DNA of 64,000 nucleotides from Cladocopium goreaui. Its lineage: Eukaryota; Sar; Dinophyceae; Suessiales; Symbiodiniaceae. The stretch spans positions 257,501-321,500 of the forward strand of contig CAMXCT020006571.1 of NCBI GenBank assembly GCA_947184155.2, read 5' to 3'. The position numbers were made by a program, and so were the translations under genes. Below are positions 10,832-23,075 of the stretch, in pieces. Position 1 is the stretch's first letter. Each line of letters starts with the position of its first letter. The notes under the pieces were generated by a model. The model was not told where the DNA came from, searched no databases, and worked only from the letters and a program-made list of their open reading frames with translations.

Positions 10832-11076
10832 CTGGAACATTGGAAAGGGAGCATTGAGCCATATTGGGGCCTAAAACCATTTGGGTATGGGTCAAAACAT
10901 GTCAAAACCCTGGCCCAGCCTGGTTTTCACACCAAATTAGCTGGCGGATGTTCCTGCGAAATGTGCTAACTCATGGCTTTTGATCCATCCCTATGTGTTT
11001 CCCCATGGCTCTTCACCAATACATGGATTCTCAAGGCCTTTCGGGCCTTCCAACCTGCTGTTGAAGCCCAAGGCAC

Positions 11077-11180
11077 GTGAAGTCATTGGGTGCAACTTCT
11101 GCACGTGTCATCGAATCCAAAAGGCTCAGGGCACCCTGCCACTGACCACCTTTGGCCAAAGCACCTTGTTCCAATCCTAT
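11077..11180 (-). CDS. PPR exon (helix B and motif end)
   Basis: The frame reads AKGGQWQGALSLLDSM and TRAEVAPNDFTC. G-G-Q-W-Q-G-A-L-S-L-L-D-S-M is an excellent helix B and A-P-N-D-F-T is the junction to the next helix A. The acceptor is ambiguous (several AG dinucleotides); a donor GTGCCT follows T-x-C. Confidence 0.7.
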
Positions 11181-11685
11181 GGCAGTCTGCTTCAAGACTG
11201 GAAGCTACCAAATGCCCAAACCGCCAACAAGATTTGTCTGTACCTTTCTAGCATCGCAGTGCAAAGTGGTAAGGGTCCAAAGTCTCTGTCACTCAGGGTT
11301 CAGGATGAGATGTGCTTTCTACATGCATCATAAACTCCTGCCGTAGGCATAAAGGCATAAAAATACACACAAGAAGTACAGTAAGCACTGCAAAATATGA
11401 CTGTGCAGTACCAATGCATGTTTTTTCAGACCGGACAATATGGCGCTTCCAGCCAGGATGGGGGAAGCCTTGAGACAAAAGAATGAAATATGCGATCTCA
11501 TCTGGCCAGCGGTTTCAACATATCTCATGTCATTCGAGAATTAAGACAAATCCTAAGACCCACCGATTGAACATAAAAAACATCTCACACCGGAAACACA
11601 TGCAACATGTCAACATCCCGTGTTTTTGATGCCACTTTGCAGTGGAAACAACTTGGAAAAAAACTCCACCAAGACCAGCACTCAC

Positions 11686-11727
11686 ACAGCTGCTGTAGGT
11701 GATGACATTCGGTGAGATCATTGATTC
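11686..11727 (-). CDS. PPR exon (helix A block)
   Basis: Acceptor CATGCCCAG, frame ESMISPNVITYSSCVSAG, with donor GTGAGT inside the C-V-S codons or further on. N-V-I-T-Y-S-S-C is a typical helix A opening. If the GTGAGT is used, the exon is only about 42 nt. Confidence 0.6.
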
Positions 11728-11954
11728 CTGGGCATGGGTCAACGGAACTCACCTGAATGGCTGATCTGGGAATCCGATAGCTTTGGATAAGGCTTCCGTC
11801 ACGGGAAGACCTGGCTTTGAGGTTCCCAACAGCTCTCAAGGTGAACACTCGTTACCTATATATAATTATATATATATACACTATGTTTGGATATGTTCAA
11901 ATGATGTATTGATGATGTTCATTGATTTTCCCAGAAACCTCCCTGGCCTCCTAC

Positions 11955-12043
11955 ATTTCCCAAGCCATGTCTCTTCCATGCTCCCCAAAAGGTGCAGAGC
12001 TGCTTCCCAGTGGCAGCCTTTTTCGCACGCACTGATGCAGTTA
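11955..12043 (-). CDS. PPR exon, nearly one whole motif
   Basis: Acceptor GGCTGTAG, frame NCISACEKGCHWEAALHLLG then SMEETWLGK, donor GTAGGA. Helix A N-C-I-S-A-C-E-K-G and helix B H-W-E-A-A-L-H-L-L-G-S-M are both well preserved. The length is 89 nt. The sequence upstream of the acceptor is open in a different frame, which favours a real splice site there. Confidence 0.78.
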
Positions 12044-13097
12044 CTACAGCCTCAAAGGCGAACTGGTGCTTGAGCCCATGCCAAACATGGAGGCAATGGA
12101 GCTTCAATCATCTTTCTGGGCCGATAGAACATGAACAAAACAAGTGTTGAAAAAAAATGCGGATGTTTCTTTTGGCGAGAAAAACTATCTATATGTCTCT
12201 ATATTATATATGAACTGGCGCAATGAGTTTGGATTGACGTCAGCAAGCAATTGAAATCGAATTGTGATATACATTGAACAGATTCTAGATTCTAAACATC
12301 GGAACTGTGTCCCCTCAGGTCTGTATTGAAACATGAAAATATATGGCAGGGGCAACCATGAAATCTACTCTCGTTGCATCGTTTCCACAATGAACTGCAT
12401 CCCCATGTCCCAACTCATCTACAACAATGATATGTCAAGTTGGAGCGTTGGCATGTTCAATCAGGAAGGTATTGTTTTCTCGGAAAGTCACCAGGCACAG
12501 TTGATCCAGAACATGCTTTTCACAAAACAACTTTGAAACCAGATGAACTTTGCACTGCAGCTAAGTGTTGCCAGCGGATAGCTGTCCTCCAGACCGAAGC
12601 TGAGGCCGAGGTGCTAAAAACATTTTCCACCACACGAACCTGGGCCATGCCACGCCCGAACGGGGATGGAAATGGAAGAACATCATTGAAACACCCCCCC
12701 TTCCGTGGGAAAGTCAAATCTACGCTAGTTGAACAAGAATCACTCGTCATTGATTGGTTTTGAATCCCAACCTGTTAGTTGACGAGTCTTGTTTCTTGCA
12801 CGAGCTGTAAACCAGCACGGCTCAATCAAGGTTCAACTGTTCGTTCCAATTTCCGCCTGCATCTGCCAACGACCTTTGCCCCAACTTGGCAGTGAAAACT
12901 ATGCTCATCGGGATCACCCAGGATGGAAAATAAAACTATATAAATTTGATGTCAAACCACCAGCCAAAACATACATTCACATGTATATGATACTGTATAT
13001 GCATATATATATATATACATACATATACCACACGATAATACACATTCAGAAATCAAAACATTAATAGCTGGATCCACTGCAATTTCGAGATATACAC

Positions 13098-13205
13098 TGC
13101 TCGCGCCTGGCGCATCCTCTCCAGCAATTGCAGCGCCACAAACCAGTGGCCAGTCTTTTCGCAAGCGCCGATGGCAGCAGTAAAATGAAAAATGTTGGTC
13201 TCCAC
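13098..13205 (-). CDS. PPR exon, one whole 36-residue motif
   Basis: Acceptor CTTGGCAG, exactly 36 codons in phase 0, donor GTGTAT. It reads VETNIFHFTAAIGACEKTG then HWFVALQLLERMRQARA. This is a full PPR unit: helix A F-T-A-A-I-G-A-C-E-K-T-G, helix B W-F-V-A-L-Q-L-L-E-R-M. It is the clearest example here of exon length equal to motif length. Confidence 0.82.
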
Positions 13206-13290
13206 CTGCCAAGACTCCTTGGAGCCTCCCTTGTTCTGAATGGTTACTGTAGCGAACCCAAGGGAAACAAACACATGTGTATATATATAA

Positions 13291-13981
13291 TCCCTTCCTC
13301 CTAATACTAAACGTCCCCCAAATACTAAAAACAGGCGTCCATCTCCAATTTCAGAAAATTTCAGATTGGCCAATTTGATTTTTAATTGATCCCCTTTAGA
13401 AAACAATTTAAAAATCAACCTACCATTTGTGGGTTTTCCCCCTAATACTAAAAACTAGTTCACCCCGGGGTGTTTATTATTAGGGTCCGTCCGATTTTTT
13501 ATTTTTTTTATATTAAGGTTTTTAATTTAGTATTAGGGAAGTTTCGAAATCCAATTTTTGGCAATATTTTAATTGCGTTATACAAAGAAATTTAATTGAT
13601 TTTGAGATCGGAAAAATAGTTTTTATTATTAAGGGTTTTAATTTAATATTAGAGGGAAGCTTCGAAATCCAATTTTTGGCAATATTTTAATCGCGTTATT
13701 TAAAGAAATTTAATTGATTTTGAGATCGGAAAAAATAGTTTTTTATTATTAAGGGTTTTAATTTAATATTAGAGGGAAGCTTCGAAATCCAATTTTTGGC
13801 AATATTTTAATCGCGTTATATAAAGAGGTTTAATTGATTTTGAGATCGGAAAAAATAGTTTTTATTATTAAGGGTTTAGTTTTATTAATAGGGTTCCCTA
13901 ATAATAAATATCACCCTAATACTAAAAACTACCTGCCGTGTTCATTATTAGGGGAGAGGGTTTAGTATTAGGAGGAAGGGA
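13291..13981. mobile_element. TIR element with internal 120-bp tandem triplication
   Basis: The termini are a perfect 22-bp inverted repeat: 13291-13312 begins TCCCTTCCTCCTAATAC, and 13960-13981 is its reverse complement. The element sits inside a TATATA tract on both sides. Inside, a unit of 118-120 bp starting TTCGAAATCCAATTTTTGGC is repeated at 13543, 13661 and 13781. CCCTAATACTAAAA-type motifs are repeated near both ends. No coding frame. Likely a non-autonomous DNA transposon or foldback element. Confidence 0.72.
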
Positions 13982-14640
13982 ATATATATATATATATATA
14001 TATATATTTGATGTGGTAACCCCAACAAGTGACGTTGTACAGAGAGGCAAGTTATTTTGATCAGCTACTGTTGTGTCTCTCGTGTAACCACTAACAAGAG
14101 AGGAACACACGCGCACACAAAAACTGGGTGACATATATATTAATATATATATATAATGTGTATATATATATAATTTAAGTATATACATAGTATATATATA
14201 TATATATATATATAAGTAATATATATATATATATTATGTATGTACATATATATTATATATACTATATATATTATGTATATATATATATTGTGTATATATA
14301 TACTATATATATATACACTATATATATATATATATACTATATATATTATGTATATATACATATATATATATATATACATATAATGTGTTTGTACATGTCT
14401 ATGCTACCTCTACATGGTAAATTGGCAGATTGGTGATGGATTATCAGACACCGATGGGTTGATTGTTTCATGGGGTTGACGTTAATGATCATGGTCCACC
14501 AGGCACTCGGGAAATGTGCATATCTATCTGCATAAATAATCAGAAATAGATAAAGAAAAACTATATATAGATACAATATGTGCATATTAAATTATATAAT
14601 ATTACATATATATATATATACATACATGAATCCTTAGCGG
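13982..14640. repeat. Dense (TA)n region
   Basis: Tracts of (TA)n and TATATATAnTATGTATA dominate 13983-14010 and 14130-14390 and recur to 14625. Open frames here translate as Y-I-Y-I runs and are artefacts. 14395-14560 is ordinary AT-rich DNA with no gene seen. Confidence 0.7.
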
Positions 14641-14984
14641 GGTGACTCCAGTTTGTTGGTTAAGCAACGTTCAAATCCAGACTTTCTCGGCAAACATATG
14701 TTTAAATGACTCTAAATGCCCATTTGGCTTCGCAGCAACTGCTCAAATAGATCTTGAATATTTTGAGCTCCTTTTTGTTGTGGTTGAATCCTTTGTTCTG
14801 CTGCTTACAGAACTTCGCAAAAGTCTTTTAAGAAACGCTTGTTTTATTAAACACAAAAACAACATGCTGGCAAAAGAAACCTTGCTGGCTGCAAATCTAC
14901 ATGGGTTCAATCCATTTCAAATTTCAATCCACCCAAATTAATGGTGGTTAATAAGACCTCAATAAGCCCGAATGGTGGTCCCCT

Positions 14985-15062
14985 CTAGACGGATGTGCCT
15001 CCCCAAGTCGCATGGCTTCCAAGACGTGCACGGCGACGTTTGCGACGTGCGCGACATGCGCG
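14985..15062 (-). CDS. Possible PPR exon (helix B)
   Basis: A GC-rich island in AT-rich surroundings. One frame reads AHVAHVANVAVHVLEAMRLG then EAHPS, close to helix B and the motif end (A-V-H-V-L-E-A-M-x-L-G-x-x-x-P). The helix-A half is missing and no splice sites were fixed. Confidence 0.45.
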   Translation of the reverse strand, partial: RACRARRKRRRARLGSHATWGGTSV

Positions 15063-18000
15063 CGACGTGGGGTCGATGCCAAGCCAGATCTGAGATCGAG
15101 GGACCCGTCTGAAACATCCAAGTCTACAGAGAGCTGCAGAAAATATATGCAACTATGATAATATTTTTCAGCAAACGTGTTACCCTCTGGTTATTTACCA
15201 AGCAACAAACACGGGGCTCAAAAGCCAAGCATTTAATTTTACTATATATATTTTTTGGTGATTTTTGTTTGCTGAAATGTGATCATATGTTCTTTCTGTG
15301 GGATAGAATTGGATACAACCAACACACAATGGGGATACCCTCACTTACCCTCCGGGTAATCAAACTTGGCTGGCAGGGAAATCCCTGAACACATGGAGGC
15401 TTCTAGCTGGGAAAATCATCGAACAAAAGGGTGGTTTTCAAGCAAGCATGTTTGATTGCCGGAGAGTAGTACTTGTTCGGGTGTATTCCTTTACTAGGAT
15501 ATTTTTTAACACGTCATATTTCAGGATTGGACTGTTTTTTAAATAAATTATATATATATACATGCACGTACTATTTTTGGGGAAGGCTATATAAGTTTTG
15601 CTACAGCTATCCGCAAAAATGCAGCATCAACATGTGGGCTTTGGGAATCCATGTGGGAATTTCAGCTGAGTGGAACATCATGGAAGATCATCTGTAGGCA
15701 CATGTACGAACAGAAAAATCATTGCCAAATGGATGAACATGAAGTGTCCTATGGAATTGTCCGCTGTCACCGTTTGAATTCCCCGTAGGAGCAATGCAAT
15801 CACACACAAACACACGCACATGTATATATATATATGGGAAAAACCATGGGAAAGCATATCAACAAAACGCAGCCATCCGCACAAAAGAAGCTGCAAACCC
15901 GAAGGAGGGTGGTGTACTGGGGCTATGTGCTATTTATACAATTACTGTACAAATTGGAATGGCTTCGAGCAACATACCATGATTGTTCTTGAGACGTCAC
16001 TCTCACTATGTTAAATTTGTTGTAGGGAAGCAATGACAGCCGTGACATCTTTGTGTGAGCATCCGAAGCGCAGTAAATCTTTGATGAATGGTTTTTCCCA
16101 AAACAGGCAAAAAATCTACTGAGATTGTGGTAAACCATGATAAATAAACATCAACATATGGGATAGTAACGTAGTATAACCCCCTATAGTCATCAACCAA
16201 CAGGGGTAGATCACAGCCGCTCGTCTGGACACATGGTCTTGGTGGCATCTTGTGGCCGCCGCCGCCATTGGTCCAAACGCTGATCCAACACTTGCTGGAC
16301 CTGCCAGAGGCCGATCGTTTGTTGCTCCCGTGCTTGAAGTTTGAGTTTTTGATAGTTGGGTAATGTTGGGTAAGTATAATTCCAAACAAGTACAGAAATA
16401 AGTGCTTGGCCGCTTGGCAATCCAGATGACTCAATGCTCGCTGAGATTAGCTGATCTCTGCCAAAAGCTGTTGATTGGGTCTGATTAGGCCTAAGCTCGG
16501 CCCCCCATACAGTCCAACACAGCGCTTAGTTCCGGGCTCGAACCCTGCCTCTTGCAGAGTTGGCTCTGACAGTTTCAGCAGGTCTCGGACTTCAGGCACC
16601 ATGGCCGGGCCCAAGGTCAACCGTCAGCTCCAATCGAGCCAGAAATCAGCTGGGCTTAAGTTCAGAAAGGAAAGAACCCCCAAATCAATTTGAAGAGGGG
16701 TACTTGTGGGGAGATAAGGGTCAAAAGAGGCTATCTAGGGGTATCCAATTTTCTTAGGCATATCAGTATGATGATAAACTCAATCACTATAGTCAGTCAT
16801 GCCGCCATGCCAGCTAATGCTAGCTGCTAGGCGATCATACTTGGCCACCATTTACACACGTGAAAAACTCACATGTTGAATGAATATCACGATAACCTTG
16901 CAACAAATCATTGGCAGAAAGAGTTATATAAATCCGATGGTTTGAAATCTCATGCCCATCCTCATTCGATAATGTCATCCCCGAATTAAAAGATCCCGAT
17001 TTCTTAAACATCGGAAGCCCCTTTTATTGTGATGTCATCTGCGATCAAACTGGGACCTCCACCATGAAAAAGCCCCGGAACTTTCATCCGGGGCTGACAT
17101 TAGCCAGGGATGATTGGTTTGAAATAGTTTGTCCAGAAAACGTCCATGTTTGGAAACTGTTCCATTCAACCACTATCTAATATAGCAATCCAAAACTAGA
17201 TAGAAAAGTGGGACACCTGGACATATGTGGTAAATATCATCTATTATCCTGGAAACACGTTTCCATCTATAGCCCTCGGAACTGCGCATCCTCCCTTTTG
17301 AGACCGTTTGCTTCCCCGTCTCAGCCAACCCTTTGCTTCCTCAATACTTCCACTGTTCTCCACTGCATCTCTTCAGTCGCACAGACGATAAGCGATTGGT
17401 AGGTCCTAGCAAGACAAGCCATGAATAAAATACATTATATATGATTGGTTATAAGTGGGGGTTATACCATCTTGTTTATTGGAGGTATTCAAACATATTC
17501 CAACCATTGGAATCTATTGGGATTACCCATAATATAATCCATGATTGATTGGTCATACCACCTGGTTTATTGGGGAGAAAAAACATCTTAGCATTTGATA
17601 CCTGTCAAAGCCGAAGCAGTACAATGGGAGGAGATCAATGATGGTCAGATTGTTTGAGATCAAGGCGGCCAACGATGATGTCCTTTAAAAGGCAGCAGTT
17701 GTGCAAAGCTGATTAAAGTAAGCGACTGGTGTATTCAATATTCCTGATTAGTAAGGATACCACAAAACCAGTTGCCAACCTGATAGCTTTGCAGCCATCT
17801 ATTTAAAAAAAAAATCAAACCAGGCTCGCAAAGCAGGTTCATATTCACAAACTGGGACAGACATCAAACATGTGGAAGTGGAACCACCCCAGGCAGCAAA
17901 TGAGCTTTGTGCTTCATCGGATACAGTAATCGATTCCAAGCAGCTGCACAAGGTATCATGAACCATACCATTCATGGATCATGCTCCGTATTTAGTTTTG

Positions 18001-18089
18001 CTACCTATTCTCTGTAAATATGCATATATATATACAGTATATTGTTAGCAAATATATATATATATATACTCCAAATATATCCAAATAAT
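15063..18089. other. Long intron-like stretch, no clear exon
   Basis: No convincing PPR core. A helical, Q-rich frame at 16211-16340 on the minus strand (QQTIGLWQVQQVLDQRLDQW) and a frame near 17300 could be exons but lack signature residues. Contains a terminator-like hairpin (17071-17095) and a TA tract near 15550. Confidence 0.4.
17071..17095. other. Strong GC hairpin, terminator-shaped on the minus strand
   Basis: AGCCCCGGA and TCCGGGGCT form a 9-bp perfect stem around the loop ACTTTCA. On the minus strand the stem is followed by TTTTT, the shape of a bacterial intrinsic terminator. Nothing else nearby looks bacterial, so I take it as a foldback in an intron. Confidence 0.45.
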
Positions 18090-18180
18090 CTCCCCAAAAC
18101 GGTTCCAAGATATTGCTACGGTTGCGGCTCTTTCCAAGTGCCGACTGAATGCAACCGTGGCACTCACAGGCCATGAACAC
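18090..18180 (-). CDS. Possible PPR exon
   Basis: The frame reads ACECHGCIQSALGKSRNRSN then ILEPF. C-H-G-C-I-Q-S-A-L-G-K-S resembles helix A plus turn with the usual C replaced. Splice sites not fixed. A TA tract begins right after the block on the minus strand. Confidence 0.35.
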
Positions 18181-19039
18181 CAAACCTAATTGGTGAAGGC
18201 ATTAGACGTCATTGGATATTGGGATTATCTTCCACAAAAATCTATGGCTGAACCGATTTTCCTCCCATCAAATATCTACTTTTCTTGCAAAGACTCCTAA
18301 AACAATCCAATGACAATGGAATTTGAGGCAAAACAGGACCCATCTCAAGGATTCTTGGTAGGCAAAATCACGGCCTCGCAAAGTTAAAGATCTCGCTGCA
18401 CTAATAGCTAAAAAACCAGGTGATATTCGCCCGCACCAGCAGCACAAACATAGAAAAGCTGTCAGGTGCGGCTGTATCTGCACATGATTGTCTCCAAACA
18501 TTGGATGATGATCTTGGATTGCTACAAAGTGCAATTTGTTTTTGCAACCCATGTCAGCTTGCCCTCATCCCTCAATATCCACATCTCTTGGTTCCCTTCG
18601 TGTCACCAAGGGACTGTAAGTCGTTAAATCGCGGCACGACGCCGGGGATTGAGTAAATATGCCTCAGTCATGAAGTGGCAAAGGGAATTTTCGACACCAA
18701 AAAAAACTCCACTTGCTTCTTTAAATTGAAAAAAAACTCACCATGCAATACTTCATATGTATATATGTTTATATATTGATATATATATATATATATAGAT
18801 GATATTATATATTATATATTCTATCCTGTATATTACGGGGAAAATCGGGAAAAATGCACAACAACAATCCTCCAACTGATATTCTATGACCCTGGCATGA
18901 AAGTCGTGGCAACACAACTTCAACTGGGTCATTCGAAGGTGCGAACTTGCGGTTGCTTTGTTTGGGCCAGGAATGAGCTCAGAAGTGGGGGTGCAATTAC
19001 AGTTTTAAGTTCTTTATAAACATCATAACTATATATCAT

Positions 19040-19225
19040 AAGTATATGCAAATAATTATACATATATGTATATATGTATACAATAACTTAATATCATATA
19101 AATTTAAAATTAATTATAATTATATAATTATATACATATATACATATATATATAATTATATAATTATATGTATAATTATATATATATATAAATTGAATTA
19201 TATATATATATATATTATACACACC
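19040..19225. repeat. (TA)n and TATAATTA tract
   Basis: Nearly pure A/T sequence with TATATA, ATTATA and AATTATA repeats for about 185 bp. No coding content. Confidence 0.75.
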
Positions 19226-19549
19226 ATTCCTATTGATCGTCGTCATAAAGCGATTTAGCTTACAAAAAAAGGGGCACCACCTTGTGACAAAGGGTGTCCC
19301 AACTCTATGCTCATTGCATCTCAGATTAATTACATCAGATTGCGGTAATTACTGTAGGTAATTACTGTATCACACCAATCTCACGTCCAGAAATTGATGA
19401 GGAACAAATAAAACACGGAAGGCCCACGACCAAGTAGTGGATGACCCGAGGGCAATGACAGTCAGAAGCGTGTTTAATACCAACCTTTATAAACCCATCT
19501 AACATCATCTAACTATGTATATCTCTACCACAACACCTAGTTAATCCAC

Positions 19550-19648
19550 CTTAAAAGCAACCGGAGTGCCAAGGCTTTTGCGCCAGTCCGCCACAGCCTT
19601 CAGGACGCTGTTGGTGGACAGCAGCGTGGGAGGTTCCAACAGTGACAC
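19550..19648 (-). CDS. PPR exon, one motif (99 nt, 33 codons)
   Basis: Acceptor CACTGAG, frame VSLLEPPTLLSTNSVLKAVA then DWRKSLGTPVAFK, donor GTGGAT. T-N-S-V-L-K-A-V-A is a diverged helix A and D-W-R-K-S-L-G the start of helix B. The residues upstream of the acceptor stay open, so a longer exon is possible. Next exon on its left is beyond the uncertain block at 18090-18180. Confidence 0.62.
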
Positions 19649-22198
19649 CTCAGTGCTCCAGTTGGTTGATTTGGGGTTACCCATTGAAAAACAGAAAGTC
19701 ACGCCACGGGGGCCCCATTTTGCCACGTTTCTGGAAATACAGCAAAACGTAAGATGAGACATTTGTGTGGATTGTTTGCACGTCTTGCAGTATATCACAC
19801 CATAATATGATAGAACAATGATATTATATATATATATACGATATTGACTGTCAAGTCTCCTTTCCTTTTCAACTTGTCCAAAATTTTATCTTTCACTTTT
19901 CTAAAAGGTTTACTACTAAATTGGCACCAAATATTGTAATAGTTTCTCTCTGTAAACTGTCCAAAGGTCTGTAGGGGGGGCCAAGAAAAAAGACCCCCCC
20001 CCCTCCCTCCGACCCCAAAAGGCTGCTACTTCCGAGAGACTAGAAGACTTAGCTTTCTTTACGATCATCAATGGACTATCTGACCAGATTGACTGACAAG
20101 AATTAATTCGGTTGATTCTAATCGGACTTTCTAACTGGACAGTGAGACTGACCGTCTTGCCAGACCATCTAGCCGGACGTCGCTCCGGACAGTCTGGCTG
20201 AACGGTCTATGTACTGGTTTTTATTTTCAAAAAAAAATAACATTGCAGACTTATCATCCTTACACCAATGCTAACTACAACCCATCCCATCTTCGATAAG
20301 GCCTTTCCATCATGTCTTTATAACATGTTTTTCTTCAATGCATAGCAAGGACATGCTAAGTAACAAAAAGCATGACACTACGTCTTGGGACCATGGTGTC
20401 AAACTACAAGGGTCATCACATGATATTCAAGAATGGCAAGAGAAGAAACAGTAGCAGAGCAATATATATATATATATGCACGTACATACAGTATATATGT
20501 ATTATATGTTCACAATAACCATCATCTATTTTAAATAATACTACATTCATCATGCCCAGAAAATAACATATTTATACATTTGGGTAAGTAAACTTTAATA
20601 ACTCGTCCCAGGGAAGAGCAGCTGTCATATACTTTTCATCATTGGCTTGGCCAATATACTCTCATTGAGGTCTTTGGGTAGACCACCTCTACATATTGGT
20701 CAGTTTAAGCTTGATTTCAAATAGAGCCGCCAATAGTGCCGCAACTTATCAATACAACAAACACAGGATGGGAACCCATGACATAGTGCAATGATCATTT
20801 ATATTACTTATATTGATGAATAATTGCATGATGATTCAAAAGATAGCTAGCTAGGGTCACCCTTGCTAGTATCTTAACCTGATAGTATCATTCAGAAAAT
20901 TCGTTAAACAAAACAGCACTTTTTCGTTGGTAAGACGCTGTTAGCATAAGTTTTGCAATCGTCCCGTTTCATTGTTACGATAAACCTGCTCCTTCCCATG
21001 GCTATATGAATCCATAATATTCTTGGAGATATTGTCTGTTTTGTATTCTCTTTCCATATTCTTTTCATGCTGGCTGGAAAACATTTGCATAGCACAGCAT
21101 GAACACAACACAATACAACTCACTGCCCTGCAGGCTATTGCCAACGATGGGCATATGCAATTTGACAAACCATGATGATCTGTGTAATGCATATGTATGC
21201 TCTCCGCTGATGCAGCTTGTGTGTGCAGCTTGGATGTGACACTATTGATAGGTTCACAGTTTGCTTGCATGGCTGGCTTGCAAGAGAAAGATGTACATGG
21301 CAATGCCAAGTTCAGGTTGACTCCACTGACAAGAGCACAAATGCATACACAATTGATTGCCACAGGTTTTTGGCATCAGGCTAAGTTTCCGGAATGGATG
21401 TGCTTGTTATGGGTTGAAGGTGATCACTGCTATGTGCATATGATGTTCTATGATTGGGTACAAGTGGTCTTACATATTCCATGTGCACCAAAACGGTGGA
21501 ACACATGGGTTTGCACTGTGTATACGTGAGAAGGGTTGTTTGCCCCATGCCTTTCCATGATCATTCTTAGTTTGTGATGGAATTGGCACTTGATTACAAG
21601 ACTTGGTAGACCCATTGAAATCTGACCTCACATGTGTGTTATTCATTTGTGGCTCCTGTGATTCATGCCAACTATTTTGATTCACATTGGAGAATCCTGG
21701 GACAAAACCTGAGTAACCTTGTGAGGTTTTTACCTTTGATATAACTTGTGCAACTACAACTGCTTGCATCCTGCAATGTGACAAGGCTGTACTTCAATTT
21801 TTGCTTGTAAAAACCACCAAATCAAAGCAATAGAAATAACAGTTGCATGAAAATGGCTATGGTGATGTCAAAAAGGGCACCTGTTTAACATATAGGTTCA
21901 CATGTTTGTCATTATATAATCATTCTTGTCTTGTGAAAAAAACGCAAGGGTGTAGTGTATATACATATATTTTGTTTATAATCATATGAAGATACAAATA
22001 TTGATTTGTTGCTACTTGCCATGGGTCTACTTATAATCTTCTTTGGTGAAAGAAGAAATGGGCCCTACCTCCACCCCTTGTTTGTTTTTTCAAACTTTGC
22101 AGAACCAAATTGAATACAAAACAATTAGCAAAATGTCAATAAAACAAGTACTCCAGGGAGATAATGGATGGCGGCTGGATGGCGCTAATTTTTGAAAT
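19649..22198. other. Long stretch without PPR exons
   Basis: No PPR core on either strand. 20080-20210 has degenerate repeats of the type TCTAnCCGGACnGTCT. Two overlapping open frames occur near 21.2-21.8 kb: 21197-21529 on the plus strand (containing KFRLTPLTRAQMHTQLIATG) and 21470-21784 on the minus strand. Neither shows a family I recognise. It may hold old transposon debris. Confidence 0.35.
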
Positions 22199-22398
22199 GC
22201 GCCATCTATAGACCACTTGAGCGATGGGATGTTTTGCGCCATCTATAGGTTCCCAACACATGTGGTTGAAAACAACCTGTTTTCCTTTAGTTTAGTTTAA
22301 CTTAGTATTGCATTTGCAATGAATTTGGGGTCCATTTTGTTTTTGAAAACCACAACTTTGGATTGCGCCATCTATAGGTTACCACTGCGTTCCATTTG

Positions 22399-22470
22399 TA
22401 AAAGGAAAGGGAAAGGAGGAGGGAAAGGAGAAAGAGAAAGGAGAAAGGAGAAAGGGGAAAGGAGAAAGGA
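22399..22470. repeat. Purine tract (GGAAAGGAGAAA)n
   Basis: About 70 bp of nearly pure A/G on the plus strand built from GGAAA and GGAGAAA units. Could form triplex DNA, but no role is shown. Confidence 0.75.
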
Positions 22471-22507
22471 TATGTGTGCGTGTGTGGTGTATGCGTGCAT
22501 TTGTATG

Positions 22508-22815
22508 GTTAGTGTATGTGTGCGTGTGCGTGCATATGATCTAGGGTGGATTGCCCTATTTCGGTGAGTTTTTCCGGGTGAACTGTGTTATTTACAGCTC
22601 GCTGTGTGCATTTTATGTCTCCCAAAGTGAATTGCGCCATCTACAGTGCACAGTTAGTGTATGTGTGCGCACGCATATGATCTAAGGTGGATTGCCCTAT
22701 TTCGGTTAGTTTTGCCTGGTGAACCGTGTTATTTACAGCTCGCCGTGTGTAGTTTATGTTTCCCAATTGAATAGCGCTACCTACAGTGCACAATTAGTGT
22801 GTGTGTATGTGTGTG
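22508..22815. repeat. Tandem duplication, period 140-145 bp
   Basis: The unit starts TTAGTGTATGTGTGCG at 22508 and 22653 and recurs, truncated, at 22793. It includes TGGATTGCCCTATTTCGGT, TGTTATTTACAGCTCGC and a CTACAGTGCAC end. The copies differ by point changes and small indels. Confidence 0.7.
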
Positions 22816-23075
22816 CGATTTTGCGTTAAATAGATCTAATGAACTGTTGGTCTCCACAGGGCTTTGAGTATGGCTGCATTGAATTTGAAGCTGGCCGCTC
22901 CACCTGCAGTAGCCCTGGTGCAAATTTTGTTGAAAATGTTCGAAAAGAGAGCAACCGCTATTTACCAAAAAAAGCGATGCTATTCGGGGTCGCGCCATCT
23001 GTCAAGAATAACGATTTTAAGGCCAGGCTGCGCCATCTACCGTCGCTATTTAATTATTTGTTTGCGCCATCTAAT

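Larger units (their letters stand above)
22199..23075. repeat. Cluster of GCGCCATCTA motifs
   Basis: GCGCCATCTA or close variants occur in the same orientation at about 22199, 22236, 22364, 22633, 22773, 22992, 23030 and 23064, often followed by TAGGTT or CAGTGCAC. Spacing is irregular (34 to 269 bp). It overlaps a 140-145 bp tandem duplication (22508-22815) and a purine tract (22399-22470). Confidence 0.65.

Noticed and set aside
12520-12620. Minus-strand frame with TAIRWQHLAAV as a PPR exon
   Set aside because: No A-C-E-K-like turn, no helix-A core and no clear splice sites; the plus strand is equally open.
14140-14436. Long frames translating as Y-I-Y-I (also near 19.1, 28.0, 48.6 and 50.4 kb)
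   Set aside because: They are pure products of (TA)n and (TATG)n microsatellites.
17041-17100. Bacterial insertion suggested by a terminator-like hairpin
   Set aside because: No bacterial gene, promoter or ribosome binding site is near it.
17280-17400. Possible PPR block near 17.3 kb
   Set aside because: Only EEMQWRTVEVL looks right; stops interrupt the frames around it.
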